NCBI GenBank assembly: GCA_949066965.1
Contig: CARTDA010000007.1
Location: forward strand, 1 to 64,000
Length of the DNA stretch: 64,000 nt
Origin: COE1 sp949066965
GTDB lineage: Bacteria > Bacillota > Clostridia > Lachnospirales > Lachnospiraceae
Direction of reading: 5' to 3'
This document shows, one piece after another, positions 8,911 to 17,213 of this stretch. The position numbers and the translations under genes were made by a program. How positions within the stretch are numbered: position 1 is the stretch's first letter; every line of letters begins with the position of its first letter. The notes under the pieces were generated by a model, which was not told where the DNA came from, searched no databases, and saw only the letters and a program-made list of their open reading frames with translations.

Positions 8911-9987
8911 TTATAATGTCCGATTCACATTATCCGTACCCCTCGCCGTCGTTCCTTGCTGACTCAATGGATTATCCGGCAGTGGCGTATTCAGAATGCG
9001 CTGTGTTTCCTCGGCGCGCTCCCGTTCGTGTCTTCGCTTGATAACCATGGAAACGATAATGGTAATGATGAGGAGGACAATGACAACGCCTGTGGCAACC
9101 ACAAAGGCAATATCAGTCGCTGTCCTGGATTTTTTCATGATGGTTTCTGCCGTCATTTCAAAGGCATCCGCAAAGAGCGTATCCGTTGAGGTATCGGAGT
9201 ACCAGCTGCGGTCAATGTATGCCCAGAAAATATCGACAGCCTCGGAGTCCATAATGGAATCGACCTGTTTGCCGTTGACATAGCACATATATCCCACATC
9301 ATTGTCCTGGTCTTCCTCCGCAAAGTACATATAGAGGAAAGTTGCTTCATTGTCAATATTGTCCTCATAATATTGCAGGGCGTAATCCTCTTTCTGGGAA
9401 TCCGTAACCAGTTCCGGATGGTATTTTAACAGGACAATATATGGCTGGATGCCTGTCTTGTCGTAAAAACTTTTGAGCCTGGTGCCTGCCCTGGAAACAG
9501 AATCGAACCAGCCAAGCTCATCGACAATACAGTTGCTGTCAAATGAAACGGAATTAAGCCTTTCGCGGTTTCTCGTGCTTGCCGGAATGGAGGAGGAGCC
9601 GCCTGATGTCCCTGCAATAAACACTGAAATAAGGACAAACGCCATCAAAAAGACAACAATCAATGCAATAATGGAATTGACCATTACGGAACCGGAAGGG
9701 CTGCCCCCATAATAAGTGCGTGTATATCGCCGTCTGCCGTATGGTGGTGGAGGTGGCGGCATACCTGGTCCCCTGAATGGCGGAGGAGGCGGGGGTGCAC
9801 CGTGATAGGATGGTCCCCGGCTTCGGTATGAGGAGCCAAAACTGGTATGGACGCCGGGGCTGTGTCCGCTTCCTGCCCTGCTGTGGCTGCTGCTGACACG
9901 GTGCCCGCCGGAGCTGCGTGATGATGAATGACCTCCTGATGAACGGTGGCTGGATGAACGTCCGCCCCCGGAACCTGCTCTTGGCAT
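8911..9987 (-). CDS. Membrane protein with Ser/Gly/Arg-rich N-terminus and TPM-like domain
   Basis: A 358-aa protein. Residues 1-90 are low complexity: Ser/Gly/His/Arg-rich, then Pro-rich (PPPPPPFRGPGMPPPPPPYG). One membrane segment follows at about 102-127, then a domain of about 150 residues resembling the TPM (TPM_phosphatase) fold (VDELGWFDSV...GIQPYIVLL...FLYMYFAEEDQD), and a second membrane segment near 300-322 with a basic tail. TPM-domain proteins in plants and bacteria are linked to membrane protein repair, but the role here is unknown. AGGAGG precedes the ATG. It lies 14 bases after the DUF4317 gene on the same strand, so they are probably one operon. Confidence 0.7.
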   Translation of the reverse strand: MPRAGSGGGRSSSHRSSGGHSSSRSSGGHRVSSSHSRAGSGHSPGVHTSFGSSYRSRGPSYHGAPPPPPPFRGPGMPPPPPPYGRRRYTRTYYGGSPSGSVMVNSIIALIVVFLMAFVLISVFIAGTSGGSSSIPASTRNRERLNSVSFDSNCIVDELGWFDSVSRAGTRLKSFYDKTGIQPYIVLLKYHPELVTDSQKEDYALQYYEDNIDNEATFLYMYFAEEDQDNDVGYMCYVNGKQVDSIMDSEAVDIFWAYIDRSWYSDTSTDTLFADAFEMTAETIMKKSRTATDIAFVVATGVVIVLLIITIIVSMVIKRRHERERAEETQRILNTPLPDNPLSQQGTTARGTDNVNRTL

Positions 9988-10001
9988 ATTTGATTATCCT
10001 C

Positions 10002-11315
10002 CTATTGATCTACCTGCTTCTCGACTCCGTTTAGGTTGATGTGCTCATCCTCCTCCATCGGAATCATCAGGTACTTTTGACCGTTAATTGTTTCATATTT
10101 CACTTTCTCAGCCTTGTCCGGCTTCATGCGCAGAAAAACCTCCGCCCAGTTTTTTGCCTCCTCGGGGTCAACAGGCGCCTCCATTTTGACAAGGGTCTCA
10201 ATCTGCTCCGACTTTTCCTCATTTTCCTGTCTGGTGTCCTTGAGCTCCTGCTTGAGTGTTGCAACTTCCTCAAGAAGCCGGACTTCTTTTTTCTCCTTGT
10301 TGTTCTTCTCAATTGCCTTTTCATTTACCAGGTTTTTGACGGCAGGCGGCTTGTCGCTGAACTCCTCCGTAAAATGCTCCTGTATCTGCATCACCGTGGC
10401 ATCGGGAATTTTAGAGTCTGCAAACACTTCCTTGATAATGTCCGTGGTGAGTGTAAATGCCTCCGGCTCCACGATAACCAGGTCTTCCATGGCAGTCTCG
10501 TGCTCCTCCGCAAGGTCATTTAGTTTTTCCTGTATATCCAGCAGCATTTCGTCCGTATTTTCGATAACAGGCGCGATGGCAGTCTTGACAATGCTGCTAA
10601 AAGCGTTGTGCTCCTCGGTGGCAGTGCGTTTTGCACCGCATCCAAGCGCCGCCTCAATAAAGTCCCTGTGGGAATCCTTTGCGTCCCTGACATAATATGT
10701 AAGTGAATGGACATCGGTGGAACGCTCAACAAAGGATGGGAATAAAAAGCCCACATCCGGCACGCCCACAACCCAGTCCTGTATCCGCACGCCGATGCGG
10801 TTTAAGTCAGCGCGGTACCCAAGCCCCGGCTTCGAGAGGTTTACGGGGCAGATGGCGCACAGAAGGTAGGTAAATACTTCCTCGGATTCGTCGATTTTCA
10901 GGTCATCATTCGTCTTGGTCATGACATCATATGCATCGTGGAAAACCAGTATGAGATAATTGCCGACATAATCATAGTTTTCAATAATCATGTCGTAGAG
11001 ATGTTCAAGCAGCTCCGGATTTTTCAGCCCGCTCTCGCGAAGCCCCAGAAGATACTGCTGTTTCCCGCCCTGTTCCTCCTCCTCTGTGGTAAAATTCAGT
11101 TCCAAAAGATTATTTCCGATAGTGCCGGAAAGCGCTTTTTTTGCAATTTCAAGGTATTTGAAAAATTCCTCATCTTCCAGATTCAGAAAGGTCTCATTCA
11201 GCTCCACAATTTTATTTTTGTTTGCATCCACATAGCATCCGCACATTCTCGTGATTGTGCAGGATTCCTTTTTAAAACGTCTTTTTAATTCAAGGATATC
11301 TCTGTTTCTCAGCAT
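10002..11315 (-). CDS. DUF4317 family protein
   Basis: A 437-aa cytoplasmic protein of the DUF4317 family, which is common in Lachnospiraceae and has no known function. It begins MLRNRDILELKRRFKKE and carries the family's CGCYVD segment close to the N-terminus. Residues of roughly 330-400 are highly charged and probably coiled-coil. I set the start at 11315, the second of two closely spaced ATGs, because GGAG at 11323-11326 is about 7 bases upstream. The open frame continues upstream, in frame, into the decayed Uma2 gene. It is followed at 14 bases by the TPM-like membrane protein gene. Confidence 0.85.
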   Translation of the reverse strand: MLRNRDILELKRRFKKESCTITRMCGCYVDANKNKIVELNETFLNLEDEEFFKYLEIAKKALSGTIGNNLLELNFTTEEEEQGGKQQYLLGLRESGLKNPELLEHLYDMIIENYDYVGNYLILVFHDAYDVMTKTNDDLKIDESEEVFTYLLCAICPVNLSKPGLGYRADLNRIGVRIQDWVVGVPDVGFLFPSFVERSTDVHSLTYYVRDAKDSHRDFIEAALGCGAKRTATEEHNAFSSIVKTAIAPVIENTDEMLLDIQEKLNDLAEEHETAMEDLVIVEPEAFTLTTDIIKEVFADSKIPDATVMQIQEHFTEEFSDKPPAVKNLVNEKAIEKNNKEKKEVRLLEEVATLKQELKDTRQENEEKSEQIETLVKMEAPVDPEEAKNWAEVFLRMKPDKAEKVKYETINGQKYLMIPMEEDEHINLNGVEKQVDQ

Positions 11316-11346
11316 TTGCATTCTCCGTTTCCTAGGATTGAGAGTT

Positions 11347-11374
11347 TGTAGGAAAATAGGTAACAGTTCAGCCG
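11347..11374. repeat. Repeat-end scar: two repeat families abutted
   Basis: TTGTAGGAAAATA (11347-11359) matches the end of the 156-bp element at 41696, and GTAACAGTTCAGCC (11361-11374) matches the end of the 138-bp element at 43563. They sit where the 3' end of the Uma2 gene should be. Confidence 0.5.
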
Positions 11375-11397
11375 TTGCGTTATAAACCAAGGCTCGA

Positions 11398-11934
11398 AAA
11401 GTCAATCAGTAAATCCTCATAAATACCGGCTTTTATAATGTCGTTGAAAGTGTATATGTTTACAACGGCATCCAGCTCAAACAGATATACAAGGATTCTT
11501 TTCTACATCAAGTCAACAATCCAGTATTCGCGTACGCCGGTACGTTCATATAGTGCCAGCTTTGTAATATAGTCATGTTTGGGACTGGAGGGGGATACGA
11601 TTTCGATTATCCAGTCCGGTGCACCCGCACATCCCTTGTCCGTGAGCTTCTTTGAATCACATATGACAGAAATATCCGGCTCGACGATATGTTTCATTTC
11701 AGCATGCACATCGGACAGCTCGACTGCAAATGGGGCAGGATAAACCTCGCATGCGCCATTGTTCGATTTTATATAGTCCCGAATCGTTCCGGCAATTTCC
11801 ATCAATATTTTTTGGTGCAGCCTGCCAGGAGCCGTCATATAATGAATCTGTCCGTCAATCAGTTCTGCGCGCACATTTTCCGGCAGATTGTAATAGTCTT
11901 TTTCCGTATAAAATGTTTCATGTGGCAGTGGCAT
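11398..11934 (-). pseudogene. Uma2 family endonuclease, interrupted by a stop
   Basis: The intact part (143 aa, 11503-11934) is a Uma2/DUF820-type PD-(D/E)XK protein. It shows AELIDGQIHYM, VEPDISVICD and PDWIIEIVSPSS, with the catalytic Asp and Glu in the usual places, and reaches REYWIVD. A TAG at 11503-11505 stops it there. Translation past the TAG continues in the same frame with family-like sequence (RILVYLF...IYTFNDIIKAGIYEDLLIDF) to about 11398, where repeat sequence begins. So the gene has one nonsense codon and a lost 3' end. A truncated product lacking the last beta-strands may still be made from the promoter at 11986-12014. Confidence 0.75.
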
Positions 11935-11985
11935 AACCCGATTTCCCCCAACAGTTCCTTATCATTTTCAACAGTTTCTTACTAT

Positions 11986-12014
11986 AAAATAGCACGGATA
12001 TGCAAAATAGACAA
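11986..12014 (-). promoter_or_regulatory. Promoter of the Uma2 gene
   Basis: Minus strand: TTGTCT, a 17-base spacer, then TATTTT with an upstream TGC (extended -10). It is back to back with the pncB promoter. Confidence 0.5.
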
Positions 12015-12053
12015 GAAAAATCTTAAAATCCGTGATGCCGCGCACAGGAAAGA

Positions 12054-12082
12054 TTGAATATACCGCGCAATGTTGGTATAAT
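12054..12082 (+). promoter_or_regulatory. Promoter of pncB
   Basis: TTGAAT, a 17-base spacer and TATAAT, about 55 bases before the chosen pncB start. Confidence 0.65.
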
Positions 12083-12140
12083 AATAGGAAAGTGGCGGAC
12101 GGTGAATAATATATTATTTATTAAGAAAGGACACACCAAT

Positions 12141-13622
12141 ATGATGAAGCAGGCGGATAAAAGAAATTTAACGATGGTCATGGATTTGTACGAGCTTACC
12201 ATGGCAAACGGATATTTCAATGACGGGGACATGCAGGCAAGGGTCGCGTTTGACGTGTTTTACAGGAAAAATCCTGACAGGGGCGGATTCACCATCTTTG
12301 CAGGGCTGGAACAGATTGTGGAATATATTGAAAATCTGCATTTTTCGGACGAGGATATCGCGTATCTGCGCTCGCTGAATACATTTACGGATGCATTTCT
12401 GGACTACCTTAGGGATTTTGAGTTCCGTGGCGATATCTATGCATTCGCGGAGGGAACGATAATGTACCCCAACGAGCCGGTAATTACAGTGATTGCGCCA
12501 CTTATCGACGCGCAGCTTGTGGAGACGGCAATCCTCGCACAGGTGAACCATCAGTCGCTTGTGGCGACCAAGACTGCGCGGATTGTAAAGGCGGCTGCGG
12601 GAAAAACCGTGTCCGACTTCGGGGCAAGGAGGGCGCACAACATGGACGCCGCAGTGTACGGTGCGCGTGCTTCCTACATTGGCGGCGCGTCGGGAACCGC
12701 GACAGTGCTTGCGGGGCAGATGTTTGACATTCCCGTGGGCGGCACCATGGCGCACAGCTGGGTTATGTATTACAAAGACGAGTATGAGGCGTTTAAAAAT
12801 TATGCAGTCAATTACCCTGACAATACCGTGCTTCTGGTAGACACCTATGACACGATGAAGTCCGGCGTTCCCAATGCAATCCGCGTGGCGCACGAGGTGC
12901 TTGAGCCGATGGGAAAACGGCTGAAAGGAATCCGCATCGACAGCGGGGATTTGGCGTACCAGTCCGTCAGGGTCAGGAAAATGCTGGACGAGGCAGGGCT
13001 TGCCGACTGCAAGATTATTGTGTCAAACAGCCTTGACGAGCACACGATTTCCTCCCTCAATACACAGAAGGCGTGCATCGACAGCTACGGCGTGGGCGAG
13101 CGCCTGATTACAGGCGCCACAAGCGATTACTCGGATGACACGCTTGCACTGCTCGGGGCGGTATACAAGATAGCGGCAGTTGAGGAAAACGGTGTGTTTA
13201 CGCCGCGCATCAAGATTTCCGGCACCGTGGAAAAGATTACGAACCCAGGGCTGAAAAAGGTGTACAGAATTTATGACCAGAACGGAAAGGCAAAGGCGGA
13301 CCTGATAGCAAAGGCGGACGAGGAGATTGACATGAGCACGCCGTTTCGCTTTGTCGACCCCAATATGCCATGGCGCAACCTCAAGTTTACAGGCTGTACG
13401 GCAAAGCCATTGCAGATAAAAATATTTGAGAACGGAAAGCGCGTCTATGAGCTTCCCACGCTTGAGGAAATCCGCGCATATGTCAAGCGACAGCTTGGCG
13501 AGGAAATCTGGGAGGAGGAGCAGCGTTTCATCAACCCGCATGTGCACTATATGGACATGACGCCGGACTACTATGAGCTGAAAATGGGGCTCCTGCATGA
13601 AAAGACCATGAGTCCGGAGTAA
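12141..13622 (+). CDS. pncB: Nicotinate phosphoribosyltransferase
   Basis: A 493-aa cytoplasmic enzyme of NAD salvage that makes nicotinate mononucleotide from nicotinate and PRPP, coupled to ATP hydrolysis. The N-terminal MDLYELTMANGYF and the segments FGARRAH, GTMAHSW and RIDSGDLAY are the expected substrate-binding regions of the family. I chose the first of two adjacent ATGs (12141; the other is 12144), preceded by AAAGGA. A longer open frame starts at the promoter -35 and cannot be the real start. It has its own sigma-A promoter; the next gene follows after 16 bases but is unrelated in function. Confidence 0.95.
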   Translation: MMKQADKRNLTMVMDLYELTMANGYFNDGDMQARVAFDVFYRKNPDRGGFTIFAGLEQIVEYIENLHFSDEDIAYLRSLNTFTDAFLDYLRDFEFRGDIYAFAEGTIMYPNEPVITVIAPLIDAQLVETAILAQVNHQSLVATKTARIVKAAAGKTVSDFGARRAHNMDAAVYGARASYIGGASGTATVLAGQMFDIPVGGTMAHSWVMYYKDEYEAFKNYAVNYPDNTVLLVDTYDTMKSGVPNAIRVAHEVLEPMGKRLKGIRIDSGDLAYQSVRVRKMLDEAGLADCKIIVSNSLDEHTISSLNTQKACIDSYGVGERLITGATSDYSDDTLALLGAVYKIAAVEENGVFTPRIKISGTVEKITNPGLKKVYRIYDQNGKAKADLIAKADEEIDMSTPFRFVDPNMPWRNLKFTGCTAKPLQIKIFENGKRVYELPTLEEIRAYVKRQLGEEIWEEEQRFINPHVHYMDMTPDYYELKMGLLHEKTMSPE

Positions 13623-13638
13623 GGAAAGAGGACTTTTT

Positions 13639-15444
13639 ATGGGGATGGAGATAGGGGCAGTCCTGCTGACAATCCGTAAAAAGAAAAGGATTCGTCAGGG
13701 AAGTGTCTGTCATGGAATTTGTGGAATATCGACTTATTCCCAATATGAAAATGGGGAAAGAGTACCGGATATTCTCTCCCTGAGAATGCTGTTTGAGCGG
13801 TTAGGCTATACGCCCAAAGGGCTGAACGTGTATGTATCGGAGGACAGTTTAAGGTTTTGGCGGTGGAAAAGGGACTTGAATGTGCTGCTTATCCATGAAA
13901 AGTATAAGGAGCTGGCGATGCATCTGTCAAAGATGCCAGTAAGTAATTCTGCATTGAACCAGCATCTGATACAGCAGTGCATCTATTATGTAAATGGTAT
14001 TATTGCAGAGAAAGTAACGTGCGATTTAGAGCAGGCGCAGGGCTGTTACGAAAAGGCGCTTATGGAGACATGTCCTGCAATTTTAAGCGCTGACCGGATA
14101 GAAGGATGCATAGGGGCATCGGAGCTGTTTCTATACCTATTGTATTTGCGGCTGGTGATGGAGACGCGGCGGATGAATCAATGCCAGCTCTTGTCATGCC
14201 TGGGAAAGGTCATTTCCTATATTGAGCAGGGGGATATGGACGACTCCGAAAAGGTTTTTATTTATCCCCCGGCAGTGTATCTGTGGAGCCGCTGCTGCGA
14301 CGGGGATAACCGAAAGAAACATACCGAACTGAAAAAAGGACTGGATTTACTGATAAAATATAAGTCGACATACTATGCGCTTGAATTAGTGGAGATGCTG
14401 GCAGCTTTGGAGGATTCTCCCGTGCCGGATAGATATAGAAAAATATATGGCATGATATTCTGTATGTATGAAGAACTGGGTATTGGCAGGAACGGGCTGT
14501 GGTATCAGCTGCGTCCGGATGAAATGATGGTAGAGGATGTCGGGCAGTATTTAAGAAAGGCAAGAAAGAAAAAACAGTTCAGTCAGGAGGATGCCTGTGA
14601 TGGCATATGTGCAGTTGAAAGCTATTCCAAAATAGAAAACGGAAGGCATCCGAGCAGGAACCATTATCAGGCGCTGGCTGAAAAGATTGACGTGGAAGAA
14701 CGGTATTATGTGGATCAGCTCAATACAGGAAATATAGAAGCCCTGATGTTAAGGTCGCGTATCAATGGCGCCATGAACGAACGCAAATACCAGGAAGCGG
14801 AAGTGCTGCTTGCAACGCTCGAGGATACTCTGGGAGCGGAAGCGGAGAATAACCGTTCGTTTATTGAATTGGTGAGGGGCAGGCTGGATTATTGTCAGGA
14901 CAGAATCAGCATACAGGATTATCATACGGAGCTGCTGCGCATCTTAAACCGGACACTGGATTTGGATGAAATTGGGAAAAATACGCACACCTATACATAT
15001 TTGGAGACAAAGGCGATAAACAATATTGCATTTGCGGAATATAAGATGGACCACCTTGAAAAGGCAAGGGATATTCTGGAAAGGATGCTCTATGACTTAC
15101 AGCAGGAATGCGAGGGAGGCGAAGACCAGTTTCGTTTTCACGAAACAAAACTGGCAAAGCTGAATCTGGGGAAAGCGCTGACCGACATGGAACAGTATGG
15201 GGATGCGAAAACCCTGTATCTGGAAAACATCATCGAAACACTCGGCCGAAATGATAGCTTTCAGATAGCAGAGCTCCTGTCGGAGCTTGCGTATGTCTAT
15301 ATCGTGGAAGACCAGGGCAATGTCATGGCTGCAAAAAGATATCTTTCCTATGCCATTGCGATTGCGGACCTATACGAAGAAAGGGAAATGATGACGTTCC
15401 TCGTAAACTATTACAAGGAACAGTTTGGCGGGGCAGCGTATTAA
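13639..15444 (+). CDS. Tandem-HTH / TPR regulator (RRNPP-like)
   Basis: A 601-aa protein made of two similar halves. Each starts with an XRE-type helix-turn-helix: residues about 5-65 (LLTIRKKKRIRQG...YSQYENGERVPD) and about 305-365 (LRKARKKKQFSQED...YSKIENGRHPSR). Each is followed by alpha-helical sequence like the TPR sensor domains of Rgg/PlcR-type (RRNPP) regulators. A single polypeptide carrying two DNA-binding heads and two helical sensor regions is unusual; single-headed forms of about 300 aa are the norm. It likely regulates the secreted-protein pair downstream (15762-17061), by position only. GAGG lies before the ATG. No candidate signalling peptide was recognised nearby. Confidence 0.7.
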   Translation: MGMEIGAVLLTIRKKKRIRQGSVCHGICGISTYSQYENGERVPDILSLRMLFERLGYTPKGLNVYVSEDSLRFWRWKRDLNVLLIHEKYKELAMHLSKMPVSNSALNQHLIQQCIYYVNGIIAEKVTCDLEQAQGCYEKALMETCPAILSADRIEGCIGASELFLYLLYLRLVMETRRMNQCQLLSCLGKVISYIEQGDMDDSEKVFIYPPAVYLWSRCCDGDNRKKHTELKKGLDLLIKYKSTYYALELVEMLAALEDSPVPDRYRKIYGMIFCMYEELGIGRNGLWYQLRPDEMMVEDVGQYLRKARKKKQFSQEDACDGICAVESYSKIENGRHPSRNHYQALAEKIDVEERYYVDQLNTGNIEALMLRSRINGAMNERKYQEAEVLLATLEDTLGAEAENNRSFIELVRGRLDYCQDRISIQDYHTELLRILNRTLDLDEIGKNTHTYTYLETKAINNIAFAEYKMDHLEKARDILERMLYDLQQECEGGEDQFRFHETKLAKLNLGKALTDMEQYGDAKTLYLENIIETLGRNDSFQIAELLSELAYVYIVEDQGNVMAAKRYLSYAIAIADLYEEREMMTFLVNYYKEQFGGAAY

Positions 15445-15761
15445 TCTTTTTTATCAATAGACCAACTTTGAAGTGAAAAATAGAGATTCCTGCCATGTTT
15501 GCTGGAAATGATGTAATGGTGAGAGTCGTTAACAATGAATGACCATCCTTAATATTCTTTGAATTAGCTGTGTAGAACCATTATTAAATTGTAATTCATA
15601 CTTTTAATGATGCCCATGACGTTTTCGCGAAATTTTATAAAGTTTCACGCAAACGTCATGGGCATTGGTATGCAGATGTGGTAAGGTTAAAATTGTAGAT
15701 AGGCTACAAAATATAAGGAAAGATAGGGGAGAAATCACTAATAGTTATTCTGACAATAAGC
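15445..15761 (+). other. Intergenic region with long palindrome
   Basis: About 315 bases without a convincing gene. It contains the 56-bp palindrome at 15610-15665. In the last 45 bases a frame without a standard start codon reads into the next gene as a hydrophobic signal-like segment (LIVILTISMGLPVCAKEG). Confidence 0.5.
15610..15665. repeat. 56-bp near-perfect palindrome
   Basis: Two 28-base arms meet with no loop and pair with two mismatches and one G-U. The outer arm begins ATGCCCATGACGTTT. No T-run follows, so it is not a standard terminator. Confidence 0.8.
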
Positions 15762-16187
15762 ATGGGATTGCCTGTGTGTGCAAAAGAAGGCGATGGGGTT
15801 ATTAATAATGATATTGTAATTATACGTGAAGACGTGTCTCATGAAGAGGCATTACATGATTCCACTTATGATGCAACACAGAAGAGTACATATCCAGAAC
15901 GAACCAAGTCCAGAAGTGTATCATGGAATGTGTGGGGTGAGCGGGTTGCTGGAACGAATGGAGGTGTGTGGGGCTATACTCCTGTAGGATATTCTGAGCA
16001 TTTGGATGGAACAACGGTATTGGAAACGTATCATTATACGCGGACTTATTTAGGAAAGATTGCAAAAAAGGGAGACTCAGGCAGACGCTGGGGAAAGTAT
16101 ACTGTTAAAGCGACTGGAACATTCTGTGATGAGGATGTCAATATGCAGTATACGCAGATTGTAAAATATGGCACGGAAGATAATTAA
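15762..16187 (+). CDS. Putative secreted protein of unknown function
   Basis: The 141 residues from the ATG at 15762 are polar and rich in Trp, Gly, Tyr and Thr (SVSWNVWGERV, GGVWGYTPVGYSEH). In-frame codons just upstream encode a hydrophobic run ending MGLPVCAKEG, like the end of a signal peptide. No ATG, GTG or TTG is available there, so the real start is either lost or non-standard. AAGGAAAGATAGGGGAG at 15715-15731 would be a good ribosome-binding site for a start near 15738. The 3' end overlaps the next gene by 20 bases. It weakly recalls lactococcin-972-like secreted proteins in composition and gene order, but I cannot support that assignment. Confidence 0.5.
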   Translation: MGLPVCAKEGDGVINNDIVIIREDVSHEEALHDSTYDATQKSTYPERTKSRSVSWNVWGERVAGTNGGVWGYTPVGYSEHLDGTTVLETYHYTRTYLGKIAKKGDSGRRWGKYTVKATGTFCDEDVNMQYTQIVKYGTEDN

Positions 16188-17061
16188 AATTATAATATGG
16201 GTAATAATCAATTGCATTTGTCTGCTGGGAATGTTTGTCTGTGGCTTCCTTTACCGTATGGACAAAAAAGTACTGCTGAAGGATAACGGATACATCTATT
16301 TTGCACTACAGCATGAAAGCAACCCATTTGCGGATGAAATGCAGCAGATAGAAGATTTCAAGAACGAGCTGGAGGGGACTGGCCTTTTTCAATATTACGA
16401 AATATATGGGCAGCCATTGTACGCTTCCGGCATCTGTCTGCCCGAATATGAAAGTGACCAGAAAATGGAAGATGGTATGTATAGTTTGGCAGCGGTGCAA
16501 ATCGGAGCCAGTGTACTGGCGGATTTTAATGTTGTGCTGCAGGAGGGACGGTCTTTCGATGCGGCAGATTATGTGCTGGGGCAGGATAAACGGATTCCGG
16601 TCATTATCGGCGCAGACTGGTCGGGGACGCTGAAAATAGGGGACAGCTTTGAGGCAGAATATTTATATGATATTTATCAGTTTGATGTGGTCAGCATCTT
16701 GGCGCCTGAATCTATGATATACATGACAAACAGGACATATCTCCTGGATCAGGACATTATTATGCCAAGTTTTGAAGTAACGGATAAGAACCTGATTACG
16801 GATGGAATTAAAATTCATTATGCAAACAAGGTAAGTGGCATCGTAAAAGTTCAGGAAGAAGATCAGAGGAATGCCCAAAGATACCTGCTATCATGTATTG
16901 AGAATACACCGTCTGGAACATATTCATGGTATGCGACTACCTATGACTGTATCCTGAAAGGAATGCTTCACTTGGGGTTAAAGGAAATCTTTGTTTTTTG
17001 CTTTGTCATTATTGCTGTAGGAAATGGTTTTATAATAGTAAAAAGAATTGTTCATAAATGA
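16168..17061 (+). CDS. Two-TM membrane protein with MacB-like extracellular domain
   Basis: 297 aa: an N-terminal membrane segment (about 3-27), an extracellular domain of about 240 residues, and a C-terminal membrane segment (about 268-290) ending RIVHK. The middle contains IPVIIGADWSGTLKIGDSFEA and VVSILAPESMIYM. These resemble the periplasmic-core (MacB_PCD) domain of FtsX-type ABC permeases. A normal permease has three more membrane segments after this domain and a partner ATPase; neither is present. It starts inside the preceding gene, so the two are probably translationally coupled and work together. Possible roles are immunity, anchoring or a stand-alone sensor; none is demonstrated. 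Confidence 0.55.
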   Translation: MARKIIKIIIWVIINCICLLGMFVCGFLYRMDKKVLLKDNGYIYFALQHESNPFADEMQQIEDFKNELEGTGLFQYYEIYGQPLYASGICLPEYESDQKMEDGMYSLAAVQIGASVLADFNVVLQEGRSFDAADYVLGQDKRIPVIIGADWSGTLKIGDSFEAEYLYDIYQFDVVSILAPESMIYMTNRTYLLDQDIIMPSFEVTDKNLITDGIKIHYANKVSGIVKVQEEDQRNAQRYLLSCIENTPSGTYSWYATTYDCILKGMLHLGLKEIFVFCFVIIAVGNGFIIVKRIVHK

Positions 17062-17124
17062 CTTAGGCATTTTGCTTTATCTATTATAATAAAGTTTGTA
17101 GAAGAAGGGATAACGGTTGAGCCC

Positions 17125-17150
17125 AAAAGGCTGGACAATTGTCCTTTTTT
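17125..17150 (+). terminator. Probable terminator after the MacB-like gene
   Basis: AAAAGG...CCTTTTTT with an inner self-complementary GGACAATTGTCC, followed by a T6 run. Confidence 0.5.
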
Positions 17151-17213
17151 GCTATTAGAAAAAAGCCTGATTATGACGATATAAATATATAAAGCACAAA
17201 GGAGGGCAATAGT

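Noticed and set aside
8911..9987. Frameshift in the Pro/Gly-rich segment of the TPM-like gene
   Set aside because: The frame is open throughout and both membrane segments are present; low complexity alone does not indicate an error.
15762..17061. A lactococcin-972-type bacteriocin system
   Set aside because: Gene order is suggestive, but the secreted protein lacks a convincing match, the membrane protein is far too short and no ATPase follows.
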